Part shown: positions 39,681 to 43,196 of the stretch, piece by piece
Layout: each line of letters starts with the position of its first letter
Numbering within the stretch: the first letter of the stretch is position 1
DNA from: Pseudomonadota bacterium
GTDB lineage: Bacteria > Pseudomonadota > Gammaproteobacteria > Burkholderiales > Burkholderiaceae_C
Direction: 5' to 3'
Assembly (NCBI GenBank): GCA_963205115.1
Contig: CAUJHV010000042.1
Coordinates: 1-43,196 of the forward strand
DNA length: 43,196 nucleotides
The notes under the pieces: generated by a model
Told to the model about the DNA's origin: nothing
What the model saw: only the letters and a program-made list of their open reading frames with translations
Database searches by the model: none
Program-made: the position numbers and the translations under genes

Positions 39681-39716
39681 ACCCGCGCGTCTCGCGGGTG
39701 ACGCCCGCAGGGGCGT
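39681..39716 (-). other. Two adjacent small hairpins between genes
   Basis: Perfect stems of 7 bp (39681-39687 with 39693-39699) and 6 bp (39701-39706 with 39711-39716) lie just after the HD-GYP stop. No T-run follows on the minus strand, so a weak or factor-dependent terminator, or mRNA protection, is only a possibility. Confidence 0.35.
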
Positions 39717-39722
39717 GGGGAC

Positions 39723-40844
39723 TCAGCGCGCAGCCAGGGCGGCCAGCTTCTCGGGTGCCAGGCGCACCTTCACGGCGCGCGTGGGTACCACGCCGGTCAC
39801 GGCGTGGGCGGGGTTGGTCGTGGCCCGCACCAGCGGCTCGATCAGCGGCTCGCCATTGCGGTTGACGATGACCGCCACCTGCGGCGCCATCACGGTGGGC
39901 CCGCGCTTGACGACGATGCCGATCTCGCCCGAGGCCAATGACACATAGCAGCCCGGCGGGTAGACACCAAATTCCTTGACCAGCGCGGCGGTCACCGGGT
40001 TGGCGGGATCGCGCATGAACAGCTCACGGCCCGCGCGGTCTGCCGGCAGCGGTTCGCGGTGCGCGCGCGGGCTCAATTTGGCCGCATAGACGTCGGCACG
40101 GGTCAGGAGCGTGGCGAGTTCGCTGGGGTCGCCGATGCCGGCCGGGTACCCGCTGCGGTCGACCGCCTCGTGGTGCTGCTCGACGGCGCGCAACCAGTCC
40201 TTGTCTGTGACCCCGGCCTCTGAGAGCAGCTGCACGCTGCGGGTGGGGTGCGAGCGGATGAGTCGTCGCTGTTCATCGGACAGCGGTCCTGCATGCGTGG
40301 CCAGGATGCCCTGCAACTCGAACATCGACAGGTTCATCGTCAGCGCGGCCTTGAAGGCGCGGTTCGATTCGTCTTCCGACCACTGCAGCCGCTGGGCCAC
40401 CAGGCGGCACACGATGGCTGTGTGCACGGCGTGGTCCAGGCCGTATTGCATGTGCACGCTGCCTTCCTGGCGCAGCACCTGCAGGATGGCCAGGTCGGGG
40501 TCGCGGTCGATCAGCGCAGCCACCGGCTTGGCGGCTTCGTCCAGCGCGGCGCGGAAGGTCTCGGGCTGGATGTCGGTCAGCGCGCGGTGCACCTGCCGGA
40601 TGTTGTCGTGCCACAGCGCGGCCAACGCCTCGGGCGGCGCGTCCTTCACGGCGGCGGGGTCGCGCTGGAGTTCGGCGATATCCACCAGCGTGCCGCGCTC
40701 GAACAGCGTCTGCATCTGCTGCGCGCTGCCGATCGTCTGGCCGCGCGCCAGCAGCAGGGTGTGGTCGGCGTTGTAGACGTTGAAAGGCAGGGGCTGTCCG
40801 ACGGTGACGCGGCTGCGGACGACGGAGAGCGGGGTGTAGCGCAT
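39723..40844 (-). CDS. Degenerate HD-GYP domain protein
   Basis: This 373-residue protein starts at the ATG 40842-40844 (MRYTPLSVVRSRVTVGQPLP). The HD-GYP-type region spans about residues 125-250. It keeps HAVHTAIVC, SHPTRSVQLL, EQHHEAVDRSGYPAG and a final ADVYAAKLSPR. The position of the defining His-Asp pair is occupied by Met-Asn in AALTMNLSMFELQ. Without that metal-binding pair, cyclic di-GMP phosphodiesterase activity is unlikely, and a binding or protein-contact role is more plausible. The C-terminal ~100 residues (PPGCYVSLASGEIGIVVKRG) form an extra beta domain. It is divergent from the GNAT gene across 138 bp. Confidence 0.85.
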   Translation of the reverse strand: MRYTPLSVVRSRVTVGQPLPFNVYNADHTLLLARGQTIGSAQQMQTLFERGTLVDIAELQRDPAAVKDAPPEALAALWHDNIRQVHRALTDIQPETFRAALDEAAKPVAALIDRDPDLAILQVLRQEGSVHMQYGLDHAVHTAIVCRLVAQRLQWSEDESNRAFKAALTMNLSMFELQGILATHAGPLSDEQRRLIRSHPTRSVQLLSEAGVTDKDWLRAVEQHHEAVDRSGYPAGIGDPSELATLLTRADVYAAKLSPRAHREPLPADRAGRELFMRDPANPVTAALVKEFGVYPPGCYVSLASGEIGIVVKRGPTVMAPQVAVIVNRNGEPLIEPLVRATTNPAHAVTGVVPTRAVKVRLAPEKLAALAAR

Positions 40845-40982
40845 GGATGTTCTCGCGACGAAGGCGCATACCGGTGACCCCGGGTGCGCCAGCCTTGGGG
40901 TTTGTGTGCATGCAGTGTCCAAGTCCGGTGCGCCGTGCAAACCCCACAATCAGCAGTGCCGTCCCTTCTTCTGTAACCAAGC

Positions 40983-41471
40983 ATGAACCACGCTGCGTGG
41001 CGCACCGCGACGCCGGCCGATCTGACGGCCATCGTGGGACTGATCCGCGAACTGGCTGTCTTCGAACACCTCGAGCACTTGATGCAGGCCACGCCGCAGG
41101 CGATGGAACCGCACCTGTTCGGCCCGCGGCCCGCGGCCGAGGCCATCGTGGCCGAAGCCGACGGCGGCGCCATCGTGGCCTTCGCCTTGTTCTTCACCAA
41201 CTTCTCCACCTTCCTGGCCAAGCCGGGCCTGTACCTGGAAGACCTCTACGTGCAGCCGGCCTGGCGCGGGCGCGGCCTGGGCAAGGGGGCGCTGCAGTGG
41301 CTGGGCGCGCTGGCGCTGGAACGCGGCTGCGGCCGCTTCGAGTGGAGCGTGCTCGACTGGAACCGCCAGGCCATCGATTTCTACCAGCGCATGGGCGCCA
41401 CCGTGATGCCCGACTGGCGCATCTGCCGTCTCACCGGCGACGCGCTGGAGGCCTACCGGAGGCCCGCATGA
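40983..41471 (+). CDS. GNAT-family N-acetyltransferase
   Basis: This 162-residue protein has GNAT motif A as LYLEDLYVQPAWRGRGLGKG (about residues 83-102), where the RGRGLG loop should hold the acetyl-CoA pyrophosphate. Motif B is FEWSVLDWNRQAIDFYQRMG (about 120-139). The N-terminus ATPADLTAIVGLIRELAVFE resembles diamine/spermidine-type acetyltransferases, but the substrate is not certain. Its TGA overlaps the ATG of the acyl-CoA synthetase (ATGA at 41468-41471), so they are translated together. Confidence 0.88.
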   Translation: MNHAAWRTATPADLTAIVGLIRELAVFEHLEHLMQATPQAMEPHLFGPRPAAEAIVAEADGGAIVAFALFFTNFSTFLAKPGLYLEDLYVQPAWRGRGLGKGALQWLGALALERGCGRFEWSVLDWNRQAIDFYQRMGATVMPDWRICRLTGDALEAYRRPA

Positions 41472-43196
41472 AGGCCGCCGCCCAACGGACCGCGCGCACG
41501 GGTGACCGTTACGACCGCCTGCACGGCGACTTCCGCTGGGCCGTGCCGCGGCGCTTCAACATCGCGCAGGTCTGCTGTGGACGCTGGGCGCGAGACACGC
41601 CGCAGGCCGTGGCCATCCGCTGGGAACACGAAGATGGCCGCCAGCAGGCCTGCAGCTACCGCGAGCTGCAGCAGGCGGCCAATCGCCTGTCCGGCGCGCT
41701 GCGCCGCCGCGGCGTGCAGCGTGGCGACTGCGTGGCCATCGTCATGCCGCAGCGCATCGAGACGGCGGTGGCGCACATGGCGGTCTACCAGCTGGGCGCC
41801 GTGGCCATGCCGCTGTCGATGCTCTTCGGCCCCGATGCGCTGGAATACCGGCTCGCGCACAGCGACGCGGTCGTCGCCATCGTGGACGAGGGTGCGATCG
41901 ATCAGCTGCTGCAGGCGCGTGCCCAGGTGCCAGGCCTGCGCACGGTGATCGCCGTCGGCGCGGCCGAAGGTCGCGGCGATGCGGACTGGACCGCGCTGCT
42001 GGCCGCCGAGCCTGCGCGCTTCGCCGCGGTCACCACCGGCGCCGACGACCCGGCCGTGCTCATCTACACCAGCGGCACCACTGGACCACCCAAAGGCGCG
42101 CTGATTCCGCACCGGGCGCTGATCGGCAACCTCACCGGCTACGTGTGCAGCCAGAACTGGTTTCCGCACGTGGACCGCGCGGACGGCGAGGCGATCTTCT
42201 GGTCACCGGCCGACTGGGCCTGGACCGGCGGGCTGATGGATGCGCTGCTGCCCACGCTGTATTTCGGCCGCACCATCGTGGCCTACCAGGGGCGCTTCCA
42301 GCCCGAACGCGCGCTCGAGCTGATGCAGCGCTACCGCGTGACGCACAGCTTCCTGTTCCCCACGGCGCTCAAGGCCATCATGAAGGCCGTGCCGCAGCCG
42401 CGCCAGGCTTACGCGCTGCGGCTGCGCGCCGTCATGAGTGCCGGCGAGGCCGTCGGCGACGCCGTCTTCGCCTGGTGCGAGAAGGAACTGGGCGTCACCG
42501 TCAACGAGATGTTCGGGCAGACCGAGATCAACTACATCGTCGGCAACTGCACGCGCAGCGTCGACGCGCGCGGCCGCCCCGCGCCGGGCTGGCCGGCGCG
42601 CCCGGGCAGCATGGGCCGCCCGTACCCGGGGCATCGCGTGGCGGTGATCGACGACGAAGGTCGCGAGTGCCCGCGTGGCACACCCGGCGACGTGGCCGTG
42701 CACCGGCGGGACATCCATGGCGACCCCGACCCGGTGTTTTTCCTGGGCTACTGGAAGAACGAAGAGGCCACACGCGCCAAGTTCACCGGCGACCCGACCG
42801 ACAGCTGGTGCCGTACCGGTGACATGGCCGTCATGGATGACGACGGCTGGCTCTGGTACCAGGGCCGCAGCGACGACATGTTCAAGGCCGCCGGCTACCG
42901 CATCGGGCCCAGCGAGATCGAGAACTGCCTGGTCAAACACCCGGCCGTGGCCAATGCCGCCGTCGTGCCCAAGCCGGATGCCGAGCGTGGCGCGGTGGTG
43001 AAGGCCTACGTGGTGCCGGCTGCCGGGGTGGTGGTGTCCGACGAGCTCGTCGCCGATTTGCAGGCGCATGTGCGCGGCAAGCTCGCGCCCTACGAGTATC
43101 CGAAGGAGATCGAGTTCATCGACGCCCTGCCGATGACCACGACCGGCAAGGTCCAGCGCCGCGTGCTGCGGCTGCAGGAAGAAGCCCGGGCGCGTG
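41468..43196 (+). CDS. AMP-forming acyl-CoA synthetase, 3' end cut by window
   Basis: The frame is open from ATG 41468 to the last base, giving about 576 residues with no stop, so the end lies outside. The adenylate-forming motifs are in order: P-loop LIYTSGTTGPPKGALIPH (about residues 198-215), MFGQTEINYIVGN (about 348-360), WCRTGDMAVMDDDGW (about 448-462), GRSDDMFKAAGYRIGPSEIE (about 467-486) and the catalytic-lysine region TTTGKVQRRVLR (about 557-568). It activates a carboxylic acid to its CoA thioester, and the sequence resembles the short/medium-chain acyl-CoA synthetase branch. Only a short C-terminal tail should be missing. It is coupled to the GNAT gene. Confidence 0.92.
   Translation, partial: MKAAAQRTARTGDRYDRLHGDFRWAVPRRFNIAQVCCGRWARDTPQAVAIRWEHEDGRQQACSYRELQQAANRLSGALRRRGVQRGDCVAIVMPQRIETAVAHMAVYQLGAVAMPLSMLFGPDALEYRLAHSDAVVAIVDEGAIDQLLQARAQVPGLRTVIAVGAAEGRGDADWTALLAAEPARFAAVTTGADDPAVLIYTSGTTGPPKGALIPHRALIGNLTGYVCSQNWFPHVDRADGEAIFWSPADWAWTGGLMDALLPTLYFGRTIVAYQGRFQPERALELMQRYRVTHSFLFPTALKAIMKAVPQPRQAYALRLRAVMSAGEAVGDAVFAWCEKELGVTVNEMFGQTEINYIVGNCTRSVDARGRPAPGWPARPGSMGRPYPGHRVAVIDDEGRECPRGTPGDVAVHRRDIHGDPDPVFFLGYWKNEEATRAKFTGDPTDSWCRTGDMAVMDDDGWLWYQGRSDDMFKAAGYRIGPSEIENCLVKHPAVANAAVVPKPDAERGAVVKAYVVPAAGVVVSDELVADLQAHVRGKLAPYEYPKEIEFIDALPMTTTGKVQRRVLRLQEEARAR

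Overview
The window is high-GC DNA with almost no intergenic space. It carries a paaCDE-type phenylacetate cluster, a pepN-fbp pair, a prfB with the +1 recoding site, and glutathione-dependent formaldehyde detoxification genes. This combination and the protein flavour point to a betaproteobacterium of the order Burkholderiales (Comamonadaceae/Leptothrix/Rubrivivax-like). The assignment is an inference from gene content, not from a marker-gene comparison.

Layout. 1-3158 (+): end of a phenylacetyl-CoA epoxidase operon (paaC tail, paaD, paaE), a TetR regulator and a signal-less ModA-like binding protein. 3192-4214 (-): an Hpt protein and a response regulator with its HTH in front of its receiver, preceded by a 349-bp AT-rich gap that holds three tandem 9-mers. 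4564-7400 (-): tartrate/D-malate dehydrogenase, ketopantoate-reductase-like protein and flavin reductase, with a divergent Bcr/CflA-type MFS pump (7543-8793, +). 8778-10157 (-): three small proteins (DUF3237, an unknown protein, SlyX). 10241-12195 (-): fghA and class III alcohol dehydrogenase. 12287-12421 (-): tRNA-Thr(CGT) with its promoter and terminator. 12619-33764 (+): one continuous ~21-kb operon, described below. 33804-40844 (-): fbp, pepN, prfB, an alpha/beta hydrolase and a degenerate HD-GYP protein. 40983-43196 (+): a GNAT acetyltransferase and an acyl-CoA synthetase cut by the window edge.

The 12.6-33.8 kb operon is the most interesting part. In order it encodes: a GAF-HlyD membrane adaptor; a 43-residue basic peptide gene coupled at both ends by GTGA overlaps; a PqqD-like/M50 metallopeptidase/HlyD fusion; a shortened SecA-like ATPase; a second HlyD-type adaptor; a 3292-residue surface-type protein (LEPR-XLL-like N-terminus, DUF4347, seven propeller-like repeats, LamG and DUF2341 domains, about ten cadherin-like repeats, hydrophobic C-terminal anchor); a hybrid histidine kinase; and a REC-GGDEF-EAL regulator. 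No ABC transporter, RND pump or TolC-like protein is present, and the giant protein has neither a classical signal peptide nor RTX repeats. I infer a dedicated export or processing machine for this giant protein, controlled by phosphorelay and cyclic di-GMP. Function is not proven by the sequence.
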